Assembly: GCA_041658405.1 (NCBI GenBank)
Contig: JBBAAG010000118.1
Span: forward strand, 1-5,872
Source of the DNA: Elusimicrobiota bacterium
Lineage (GTDB): Bacteria > Elusimicrobiota > UBA5214 > JBBAAG01
Length of the DNA stretch: 5,872 bases
Direction: 5' to 3'
Below, piece after piece: positions 1 to 5,872 of this stretch. Positions within the stretch are counted from its first letter, which is position 1. Each line of letters starts with the position of its first letter. The translations under genes and the position numbers were made by a program. The notes below the pieces were generated by a model. That model was not told the origin of the DNA and ran no database searches. It saw only the letters and a list, made by a program, of their open reading frames with translations.

Positions 1-265
1 GCGCAAGTATGTCCTGCAAAGGCCACCACTCAGCTGATGACGAACCCATTGCGGATAAGACCACTACCACCGGCCTCTCCGCACCCTTTATACGCACAAA
101 CGCATTCCCCAACCCAACACCTACCATCCTGCCGTCAGGTGACGGTAAGGACATCCATTTTTTTGATGCGTACCCGTTGTAAAAATACATCGCTGTGATC
201 AGTACAACCACTGTCCCGGCGATCACTGAAATCCAATACCCGACACCTCTTTTTTTCTCTTCCAT
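1..265 (-). CDS. Membrane-anchored alpha/beta hydrolase, N-terminal part (runs off left edge)
   Basis: Reading the minus strand from the ATG at 263-265 gives 88 codons open to the window edge, so the 3' end is missing. Residues 1-9 are charged (MEEKKRGVG), and residues 10-29 form one hydrophobic segment, best read as a signal anchor. Then come PDGRMVGVG (about 43-51) and a strand PVVVVL (65-70) leading into SAMGSSSAEWWPLQ (71-84). This layout, with a short beta strand followed by a Gly-Ser-rich oxyanion loop and a Trp, is typical of alpha/beta hydrolases in which the region reads like 'VVLEAGLGSSSLDW'. The nucleophile elbow, acid and His would lie outside the window, so catalysis and substrate cannot be judged. 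The start follows the transporter stop by 42 bases, with a weak AGGT about 12 bases upstream. It is probably the next gene of the same operon. Confidence 0.72.
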   Translation of the reverse strand, partial: MEEKKRGVGYWISVIAGTVVVLITAMYFYNGYASKKWMSLPSPDGRMVGVGLGNAFVRIKGAERPVVVVLSAMGSSSAEWWPLQDILA

Positions 266-307
266 AAAACTTTTGTTACCTATTCTTTCCTATATTTAAA
301 ACTATTA

Positions 308-1624
308 CTACACATTAATTGACGACTCAATCATTCCTTTATCTATATATACGCGGTACAACTTACGCACGTACCGGGGAAGGTTTAACGCAAAAACTAC
401 CGCCCCAATGATACATCCGGTTCCACCGGTTAACAACGCAACTGGCGCGCCAAACATTTTTGCTAACGCGCCCATCAATAAATGCCCAAAGGGCAACACC
501 CCGATTGCTGCCATCATGTATATACTCATCACACGCCCGCGTTTATCATCATCCACAAGTGTCTGCACTAACGTATTACATGACGCCATTGACAATATCA
601 TCCCCAGCCCGGCGATAAACATTGTCAGTACTGACAACCACAACACTCGTGAGAACGATAACGCTATCAACCCAAACCCGAAGATAAACGCCGCAGCGGA
701 TAATACATTCACCAACCCAACCACTGTTTTCCTTGATGCGAGATACAACCCCCCAATCAACGCGCCAATCCCCGATGCGGAAACCAGAAACCCCTGTTCC
801 CTCGCACCCCCGTGCAGAACCTCACGCGCAACAACCGGCATCAGTAATGTATAAGGCAAACACAAAAGGTTTATCAGTGCAACCATAAATATAATTACCC
901 GTATGGTATCAAACTCGTATACATACTTAAACCCGGATTTTAACCCAGCAAAAAAGTTTTCCCGTACACCCTTTTTTCTTAAGGCTTCCCCGGTCATAAG
1001 ATTCAACGAAATAATTACCGCAGAAAAACTTAACCCGTTAATAAGAAAACACACTCCTTCATTAAATACTGAGATCAAAATCCCTGCAACCGCTGGCCCG
1101 ACCAACCTTGCAGAATTAAACATCATAGAGTTTAATGCAATTGCATTCCCCAGATCTTCCTTATCTTCAATCATCTCAATCACAAACGCCTGACGTGCAG
1201 GTCCTTCAAACGCAGTTGCCATACCATAATATAACGACAAAACTATCACATGCCAGTACTGTACAGTTCCCATTAACGTCAAAATTGCGAGCATCAACGC
1301 CTGGGTCATCAGTACCCATTGCATTATAAGAATAACTTTTTTCTTATCCCACCGGTCAATGAACACACCTGCCACTGGGGTAAGGATTAGCATAGGAATC
1401 TGCGTAAAAAACCCGGTAATCCCGACCATCAACGCGGACTGTGTCAGCCGGTAGGTAAGCCATCCGATTGATACGGTTTGCATCCAAATACCGATTAACG
1501 ACACTATCTGCCCGGTAAAGTATAGCCGGTAGTTACGGTTACGTAACGCACGGAATATTGTCCCTACCTCAACGAGGAAAGTAGTTAATTGTGAATCAAG
1601 AGTCGCGAGTACACCCATCAACAT
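308..1624 (-). CDS. Major facilitator superfamily transporter (MFS_3 / EntS-like)
   Basis: This 438-residue integral membrane protein has about 12 hydrophobic segments, as expected for a proton-coupled MFS exporter in the inner membrane. The conserved start of the family is visible as FRALRNRNYRLYFTGQ (24-39), followed by SLIGIWMQ. The loop 2-3 signature is GVFIDRWDKKKV (86-97, Asp90-Arg91). Further family marks are ARLVGPAVAG (172-181), DDKRGRVMSIYMMAAIG (359-375) and LPFGHLLMGALA (377-388). These match the MFS_3 group that includes the enterobactin exporter EntS and many putative drug exporters; the substrate is unknown. The first 23 residues are an extension ahead of the usual family start, with ATG candidates at 1624 and 1618 and no strong ribosome binding site. 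The gene starts 8 bases after the lemA stop, which suggests translational coupling. The alpha/beta hydrolase gene follows. Confidence 0.9.
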   Translation of the reverse strand: MLMGVLATLDSQLTTFLVEVGTIFRALRNRNYRLYFTGQIVSLIGIWMQTVSIGWLTYRLTQSALMVGITGFFTQIPMLILTPVAGVFIDRWDKKKVILIMQWVLMTQALMLAILTLMGTVQYWHVIVLSLYYGMATAFEGPARQAFVIEMIEDKEDLGNAIALNSMMFNSARLVGPAVAGILISVFNEGVCFLINGLSFSAVIISLNLMTGEALRKKGVRENFFAGLKSGFKYVYEFDTIRVIIFMVALINLLCLPYTLLMPVVAREVLHGGAREQGFLVSASGIGALIGGLYLASRKTVVGLVNVLSAAAFIFGFGLIALSFSRVLWLSVLTMFIAGLGMILSMASCNTLVQTLVDDDKRGRVMSIYMMAAIGVLPFGHLLMGALAKMFGAPVALLTGGTGCIIGAVVFALNLPRYVRKLYRVYIDKGMIESSINV

Positions 1625-1632
1625 TACATTTC

Positions 1633-2214
1633 TTATTTCGGGATATTAAAATTAATCTCCGGCAGTTTTTTTTCAGCTTCCACAACTTTGTACATTTCGC
1701 GCTGCTGAAGATTCATTGGCCCCGCGAGAAACATATAGGGCACCTGCTGTATCCGCGTGTTAAAGATTGTGACTGAATCATTATAAAACTCCCGACGATC
1801 AGCTATCTGGTTCTCAAGCTGGCTTACACGGTTCTGTAGCTGCATAAAATTTTCGTTTGCCTTCAGTTGCGGATAATTCTCCGCCACCGCAAATAAAGTT
1901 TTTAAGGCAGAGGTCATATCAGCATTCGCGTTTGCCATCTGGCCTGGAGTTCTGGATTCCAGAAACCGTGTCCTTGCGGAAATAATTTTTTCAAGTGTCT
2001 CACGTTCGTACTGCATATACCCTTCGCATACTTTCACGAGTTTCGGAATCTCATCATACCGCTGTTTTTCCAGGACTTCAATATTTGACCATGATTTATC
2101 AACATTAACCTTCACCACGATAAGTTCGTTATAAATCCCGATAACATACGAGATTAATACGAACAATACCACCGTACCAATCAACAATACCGCCAAAACT
2201 ATACCTGTCCCCAT
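1633..2214 (-). CDS. lemA: LemA family membrane protein
   Basis: This 193-residue protein has the usual LemA length and layout. A single N-terminal membrane helix (about 4-27) is followed by a helical domain that in this family is thought to lie in the cytoplasm. Family marks run in order: YNELI (28-32), SWSNIEVLEKQRYDEIPKLV (41-60), then CEGYMQYE (63-70). Later come LFAVAENYPQLKANENFMQL (107-126), RREFYNDSVTIFNTRIQQVP (140-159) and a C-terminal tail ending in NFNIPK. LemA proteins are widespread, and their molecular function is not established. The start is secured by a strong ribosome binding site. The upstream neighbour is a GIDE-domain membrane protein, and LemA genes are often found beside such genes or beside HtpX-type proteases. 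The 54-base gap upstream shows no terminator, so the two are probably co-transcribed. Confidence 0.95.
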   Translation of the reverse strand: MGTGIVLAVLLIGTVVLFVLISYVIGIYNELIVVKVNVDKSWSNIEVLEKQRYDEIPKLVKVCEGYMQYERETLEKIISARTRFLESRTPGQMANANADMTSALKTLFAVAENYPQLKANENFMQLQNRVSQLENQIADRREFYNDSVTIFNTRIQQVPYMFLAGPMNLQQREMYKVVEAEKKLPEINFNIPK

Positions 2215-2222
2215 TTTTTATT

Positions 2223-2229
2223 ACCTCCT
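2223..2229 (-). promoter_or_regulatory. Strong ribosome binding site of lemA
   Basis: The minus strand reads AGGAGGT here, a seven-base match to the anti-Shine-Dalgarno sequence, ending 8 bases before the lemA ATG. It is the only strong Shine-Dalgarno in the window. The neighbouring genes in the run have weak or no recognisable sites, so lemA may be translated more strongly than they are. Confidence 0.85.
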
Positions 2230-2268
2230 CAAGAATATTGTTAATTACTGTACTGCCAAATAAAATTA

Positions 2269-3195
2269 TCACTTTGACATAGCTTTATAAATCTCAACCC
2301 ACGGTATTGCATGCCCGGTTAGTATAATCCCCGCGCGGTTAAGGAACGATATTACCATCACTATTGACACAACGATCCCCAGTGTATTCAACCCGTATCC
2401 CGATAAAGAAAGGTGTTGTATTATAGCCTTCTCCCCGCGGTCGGAAAACGCAAATACTGTATCCCCGGAATTCCCTTTTGCGATAACAATATCATCTTTC
2501 ACCTCGGGTAATGCCTGAGAAAGTTCTTCCTCCAAAACCTTTTGTTCAACATCAACCTTTGCGGCATCCCATTCTTCAATACTAATATTCCCATCCCCGT
2601 TTTTATCGTATAACATCAACTGCTGCTTATTATTTTTTAACCCGCGCAACCGTTCCGCGATTTTTTCTTTTCGGTCATCACCATAATCCTTAAACTCCCG
2701 TACTGTTCCTATGATAAAGAACGTCTCCCCAGGTTTTATGTACCATTCAGTATAGCGAAACCTTTTTCGTCCCAATGTTTGCCAGATAGAATCCACTATA
2801 CGATAATCCTGGTTGATAACAACCTCCGCACCCAGCGGGTCTACCAACAACTCGCCTGTATCGTCGGTAACATAAAAATAATTAGTTGACTCCCCCGACC
2901 GTACGGTTTTCCAATGCGTTCTCCCTTTTGAATCCCTATCCTCGCGTTCCACACGGAATTTGTAGTATACACACTCAGTACCTGTTATAGGCGAGATAAG
3001 TTTCCCGCGTTCTTTTGCTATACCATTAACTTCAGATAAACCCATCGCTACGGACCGTATTTTTGAAGACGGAATGTTTTCGATCAACCTTTTCTTCCTT
3101 AACTGCGCATAACCATAAAGTATTGCCACGAACCCTGCAATGAAGAAAACAACATCATGCGCGTAATCGATTAGTCCCGTACAAGAAATATCCAT
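2269..3195 (-). CDS. GIDE-domain membrane protein with embedded EF-hand
   Basis: This 308-residue protein resembles the GIDE family (the membrane and intermembrane part of the mitochondrial ligase MULAN/MAPL), which also occurs in bacteria. Hydrophobic helices lie at about 14-31 and 268-286. After the first comes RKKR (33-36), which suggests the central region is cytoplasmic. The GIDE marks are IPSSKIRSVAMGLSEVNGIA (41-60), SPITGTECVYYKFRVER (68-84), the DDTGELLVDPLGAEV strand region (111-125) and YIKPGETFFIIGTV (152-165). Residues 197-208 (DKNGDGNISIEE) form a canonical EF-hand loop in the linker before the last GIDE part (IVIAKGNSGDTVFAFSDRGE, 236-255). There is no RING domain after the second helix, so ligase activity is not expected despite names used in databases. 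The ATG at 3195 has no clear ribosome binding site and lies 13 bases after the PHP gene stop. The lemA gene follows, and this pairing is a recurrent one. Confidence 0.82.
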   Translation of the reverse strand: MDISCTGLIDYAHDVVFFIAGFVAILYGYAQLRKKRLIENIPSSKIRSVAMGLSEVNGIAKERGKLISPITGTECVYYKFRVEREDRDSKGRTHWKTVRSGESTNYFYVTDDTGELLVDPLGAEVVINQDYRIVDSIWQTLGRKRFRYTEWYIKPGETFFIIGTVREFKDYGDDRKEKIAERLRGLKNNKQQLMLYDKNGDGNISIEEWDAAKVDVEQKVLEEELSQALPEVKDDIVIAKGNSGDTVFAFSDRGEKAIIQHLSLSGYGLNTLGIVVSIVMVISFLNRAGIILTGHAIPWVEIYKAMSK

Positions 3196-3208
3196 ATTTA
3201 AGGCATGG

Positions 3209-3895
3209 CTACTCTAACGCCGAGGATAATGATTCAAACCGCGCGGTGTCAAGTTCAACCTCAGAATACCTTGATGCAATCATTGAAGCGCTATGCGCAT
3301 CCGAAAATGTCATAAAATTAAGTTTTTTGTTTTTAATAACATCCTTCCCAAAATTAGTATTCACCTCTTTGGGATTAACAACGTCGTGAGTCCGTACCTT
3401 AGAATTAATTATCTCCGGCAATACCGCTCTGCGGTAGTCAGTTTTATCCATCCGTGCAGAGATCAGCAACGCTTTACGTTTACGAAAAAAATCGAGTACC
3501 TCAGAAAATGACAGGGGAACAACAAACTCGCTGCTGCCATGCATAAACGGCGGCACTTTGAGGTCATCGAGTACAGCGTGGAGTTTATCATACCCTGTCT
3601 TAGGATGGAAATATCCCAGGATATTCACTTGATCACACTCATCAATCCGGCAGGTAATTTCTACTCCCGGGATTATCACCAACTTTTTATTTTCATGATA
3701 ATGCTCATAAATTTCAAGTAAATGAAACGCACCGTCAACACTGTGGTGGTCAGTAATCCCGAGGATATCAATTTTTTTCTCCAGGGCTGTATTAACAATA
3801 TGAGTATACACCTTCTCGCTTGAGAACTTACTCATCTGCGAGAAACAGTTCGACGCGGGTGTATGAACGTGTAAATCTAAACGGTATACCTGCAT
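3209..3895 (-). CDS. PHP-domain phosphoesterase-like protein with altered motif III
   Basis: This 228-residue protein carries the metal-binding motifs of the polymerase and histidinol phosphatase (PHP) superfamily. They are DLHVHT (7-12, His9 and His11), GITDHHS (46-52, Asp49 and His50), IPGVEIT (75-81, Glu79) and FSDAH (197-201, Asp199 and His201). The family contains phosphatases and nucleases such as histidinol phosphatase and the TrpH/YciV group; the substrate here cannot be named. Where motif III normally supplies a His (as in 'IAAHIDR'), this protein reads ISARMDK with Arg148, so one metal ligand seems to be missing. It is somewhat shorter than TrpH-type proteins (about 280-290 residues). 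The gene starts inside the end of pgi with a 19-base overlap, which implies translational coupling; only a distant GGAAG is seen upstream. The PHP assignment is firm and activity is uncertain. Confidence 0.85.
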   Translation of the reverse strand: MQVYRLDLHVHTPASNCFSQMSKFSSEKVYTHIVNTALEKKIDILGITDHHSVDGAFHLLEIYEHYHENKKLVIIPGVEITCRIDECDQVNILGYFHPKTGYDKLHAVLDDLKVPPFMHGSSEFVVPLSFSEVLDFFRKRKALLISARMDKTDYRRAVLPEIINSKVRTHDVVNPKEVNTNFGKDVIKNKKLNFMTFSDAHSASMIASRYSEVELDTARFESLSSALE

Positions 3896-5280
3896 TGTTT
3901 TGATTTCTTTACTTCCGCGGAAATACTCGCATGCTCTTTCTCATACCCCGGGCGGCCCATCAAAGCATACGTCATTTCCTTACCAGCAACAACCCCGGGC
4001 TGATCAAATGTGTTAATGTTAAACAACTCGCCGGCATACGCCGTTGCGTTCTCCAGCATCAACAATACCTGTCCTATATGATACGGCGAAATCTTCGGGA
4101 GGTTGATTGTACAGTTCGCCCTTTGTTTTTTTGTTAATGCCAAACGTGTAGCGTCTTCCTCAGCCTTTAATAACTCGTTAAACGTATACCCGCTGAGGTA
4201 ATGTTTAGGGTCAACATTTTTAGGGATAACAACTTTCTCGCCAAAATCTTCAACTGAAAGAAAAGTAATAACCTTATCATACGGCCCTTCGATATACAAC
4301 TGCACCTGCGAGTGCTGGTCCGTCACACCCAAAGCCTTAACCGGTGTCGGGCCGACGTTAACAATCTTGCCGTTATTATCTTTCTCTTTACCCAAACTTT
4401 CTGCCCATAACTGCCGGAACCAGTCCGCTATGCCGTACAACTGATTTGAGTACGGGAACATTACGTTTATACGTTTACCTTTTTGGTAGAACAGGTACTG
4501 TGTTGCTGCGTACATCAATGCCGGGTTCTTGAACATATCATCCGTCCCGCAACGCGTTTCCATATCCTTAGCTCCACGGAGTAACGCGTGGATATCAATC
4601 CCTGCTGCTGCAGCGGAGAGTAAGCCCACAGGGGTTAACCCCGAGAACCGCCCCCCTACATTCGAGGGGATAACAAACGACGCTAGCCCTTCAGTTTTTG
4701 CAAGTTCACGGAGGTACCCGGTATTAGCGTCGGTAGTAACTATTATATGTTTCCGATAATTTTTCTTCCCAACCTTTGCAACAATTTTTGATTTCAAATA
4801 AAAATATGAGGACAAACATTCCGCTGTAGTCCCGGCTTTGGAGATAACATTTACGACAGTTTTTTTTAGGTCAACCGCATCAAGTAAGCCCGAGATAAAC
4901 ACAGGATCAACATTATCAAGAACGAATAACCTTAACCACCCATTCCGTTGTTTTGAAGTCAGAAGGTTCCAGTATGGATGCCGTAACGCCTGGTGTAACG
5001 CAATATTCCCGAGTGCCGACCCGCCGATACCCGCTACTGCGAAATTATCAAACTTGTTTTTGTAACACGCCATAAACTTCACGATTTCATCGGCAAGTTT
5101 TACCTGTAACGGCAGTTCGTGGTACCCAATTTTTTTTGCATTTTTCTTCTCCGCAACCCGCGCCCATGCGGTTGACGCTACGGGCGTCATACTTTGGAGG
5201 TCGGCGATATTCAATCCCTGGGAACCAACGTAATCGGACAAACAATTTGCGTAGTTGAGGGTGACAAATGTTTTTTTCAT
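3877..5280 (-). CDS. pgi: Glucose-6-phosphate isomerase
   Basis: The protein interconverts glucose 6-phosphate and fructose 6-phosphate in the cytoplasm (glycolysis and gluconeogenesis). Its 467 residues fit the compact bacterial form of about 450 residues, not the 550-residue enterobacterial and animal form. Visible marks are GIGGSALG (84-91), the phosphate-binding SKAGTTAE (147-154), NVGGRFSGLTPVG (207-219), AESLGKEK (293-300, with likely catalytic Glu294), TDQHSQVQLYIEG (320-332, likely catalytic His323) and FDQPGVVAGK (425-434, likely catalytic Lys434). Three positions depart from common family patterns: Ala149 where Ser or Thr is usual, Gly214 where a larger residue is usual, and Val431 where Glu is usual after QxGV. 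The ATG at 5278-5280 has only a weak site (GGTG) upstream. A possible promoter lies in the 133-base gap before it, so pgi may head the operon. The PHP gene overlaps its last 19 bases. Confidence 0.95.
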   Translation of the reverse strand: MKKTFVTLNYANCLSDYVGSQGLNIADLQSMTPVASTAWARVAEKKNAKKIGYHELPLQVKLADEIVKFMACYKNKFDNFAVAGIGGSALGNIALHQALRHPYWNLLTSKQRNGWLRLFVLDNVDPVFISGLLDAVDLKKTVVNVISKAGTTAECLSSYFYLKSKIVAKVGKKNYRKHIIVTTDANTGYLRELAKTEGLASFVIPSNVGGRFSGLTPVGLLSAAAAGIDIHALLRGAKDMETRCGTDDMFKNPALMYAATQYLFYQKGKRINVMFPYSNQLYGIADWFRQLWAESLGKEKDNNGKIVNVGPTPVKALGVTDQHSQVQLYIEGPYDKVITFLSVEDFGEKVVIPKNVDPKHYLSGYTFNELLKAEEDATRLALTKKQRANCTINLPKISPYHIGQVLLMLENATAYAGELFNINTFDQPGVVAGKEMTYALMGRPGYEKEHASISAEVKKSKQCRYTV

Positions 5281-5303
5281 GTTAACGGATACACCACTTT
5301 CTA

Positions 5304-5324
5304 TTTATAAACAGTTTATTAAAC
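5304..5324. repeat. Pair of near-identical AT-rich direct repeats ahead of pgi
   Basis: On the plus strand TTTATAAAC (5304-5312) is followed two bases later by TTTATTAAAC (5315-5324). The copies are about 11 bases apart, one helical turn, and each is nearly self-complementary. They lie just downstream of the suggested pgi promoter, about where an operator could sit. In such AT-rich sequence chance is a serious alternative. Confidence 0.25.
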
Positions 5325-5332
5325 AATTTCTT

Positions 5333-5362
5333 ATAATACAAAAAATGGCGGGTGGTTAGCAA
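5333..5362 (-). promoter_or_regulatory. Possible sigma-70 type promoter for pgi operon
   Basis: On the minus strand TTGCTA (5357-5362) lies 18 bases before TATTAT (5333-5338). These match the -35 consensus at four of six positions and the -10 consensus at five of six. The site is in the only sizeable intergenic gap of the window and would give a leader of about 45 bases to the pgi start. The gap is AT-rich, so chance matches are likely and other -10-like hexamers exist. Confidence 0.35.
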
Positions 5363-5413
5363 TATAGAGTTTTATAGCATTAACTTTTTGAATAAATTGA
5401 ATTAAAGAAAAGT

Positions 5414-5872
5414 TCACATCCGCGCAACGTGGTGTGATAGTTTAGGGTCAGAAGCGGAGATAACCCCGGCGATACGGTTCCGTAACGTTGACGGCATCCG
5501 TGATTGAGTGGAATCCAATACTTTTTGTAATGCCTGTTTCACAGCAGTCCGGCCATGCCGCCCTACTGCGTTATAGAGCTTCAGCAATAATAGTGATGCC
5601 TCTATGTTCCCGATTTCCCCGAGGGTAAACGCTGCAATAACCTGTTCCCGTGAATCCGTACTGCGCAACATATTTTCGAGTACACCCATCCCTATTGATG
5701 CGTTAAACCTATAAACCACACGTGCAGCCTTTGCGCGGACACGGTAGTCAGGATCTTTGAGGAACGGTGCAAGCGCGGTAACAGCATTAACCACACTACC
5801 TTTTTTCAGGAGTTCAGTTTCCATGAGTTCCACACCCCTCGCACGGACGTGGCGGTTTGAACTATTAATCAT
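5414..5872 (-). CDS. HEAT-repeat protein, C-terminal part (probably runs off right edge)
   Basis: The frame is open up to the right edge, where the first visible codon happens to be ATG. Because translation begins inside a repeat (SSNRHVRARGVELM), the true start is probably outside the window and this is the C-terminal 152 residues. Helical repeats of the HEAT or PBS-lyase type are visible at about 4-24, 30-55 (LAPFLKDPDYRVRAKAARVV, 34-53), 62-88 (with STDSREQVIAAFTLGEIGN, 71-89) and 90-119. The typical D-x-x-V-R-x-x-A pattern is seen in the second. A non-repeat tail rich in Ser, Arg and His follows and ends in HHVARM. Such repeats usually form protein-binding scaffolds; partner and role are unknown. 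A 133-base gap separates it from pgi, and no convincing terminator was found there, so it may belong to a separate upstream unit. Confidence 0.75.
   Translation of the reverse strand: MINSSNRHVRARGVELMETELLKKGSVVNAVTALAPFLKDPDYRVRAKAARVVYRFNASIGMGVLENMLRSTDSREQVIAAFTLGEIGNIEASLLLLKLYNAVGRHGRTAVKQALQKVLDSTQSRMPSTLRNRIAGVISASDPKLSHHVARM

Noticed and set aside
408..1329. Plus-strand open frames opposite the transporter gene (408-854, 903-1193, 1135-1329)
   Set aside because: They lie wholly antisense to a clear transporter gene, give low-complexity Asn/Pro/Thr-rich products with no family resemblance, and lack ribosome binding sites.
1625..1632. Tiny ATG-TAA frame between lemA and the transporter
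   Set aside because: A start immediately followed by a stop codes for nothing; at most it reflects chance in the short junction.
2269..3195. Reading the GIDE protein as an active E3 ubiquitin ligase
   Set aside because: No RING or other ligase domain follows the second membrane helix, and no ubiquitin-like partner gene is present.
3293..5065. Short plus-strand open frames opposite the PHP and pgi genes
   Set aside because: They are shadows of well-supported minus-strand genes and have no recognisable motifs.
5271..5277. Run of seven A on the coding strand just after the pgi start codon, as a possible slippage site
   Set aside because: The reading frame is intact and the run simply encodes Lys-Lys and part of Thr near the start; nothing indicates programmed frameshifting.
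5382..5414. Inverted repeat AACTTTT / AAAAGTT after the HEAT-repeat gene as a possible terminator
   Set aside because: The seven-base arms are AT-rich with a loop of about 19 bases and no following U-run in the right orientation, so a stable terminator hairpin is unlikely.

Overview
The window is a stretch of bacterial chromosome coded entirely on the minus strand. It carries five complete genes and two cut by the window edges. Families typical of free-living bacteria, clear Shine-Dalgarno use at one gene, and a compact glucose-6-phosphate isomerase of the short bacterial type point to a bacterium. Nothing pins down the phylum; base composition looks moderate, a little below half G+C by eye, and an uncultured lineage is possible. 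No RNA gene, transposase, CRISPR array or phage gene was seen.

In the direction of transcription (right to left): the 3' part of a HEAT-repeat protein gene (5414-5872), then a 133-base AT-rich intergenic gap with a plausible promoter, then a run of tightly packed genes. These are pgi (3877-5280), a PHP-domain phosphoesterase-like gene that overlaps pgi by 19 bases (3209-3895), a membrane GIDE-domain protein with an embedded EF-hand (2269-3195), lemA (1633-2214, with a strong ribosome binding site), a major facilitator transporter (308-1624), and the start of a membrane-anchored alpha/beta hydrolase that runs off the left edge (1-265). Spacings of -19, 13, 54, 8 and 42 bases on one strand make a single transcription unit likely.

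Functionally the run is mixed. pgi is central sugar metabolism. LemA and the GIDE protein are membrane proteins of poorly understood role that often occur as neighbours. The transporter and hydrolase may form an export or detoxification pair, but that is only inference from position. No recognisable new system is evident. The points most worth a second look are the canonical EF-hand calcium loop inside the GIDE protein, the PHP protein whose third metal-binding motif has Arg where His is expected, and active-site-adjacent substitutions in the isomerase.
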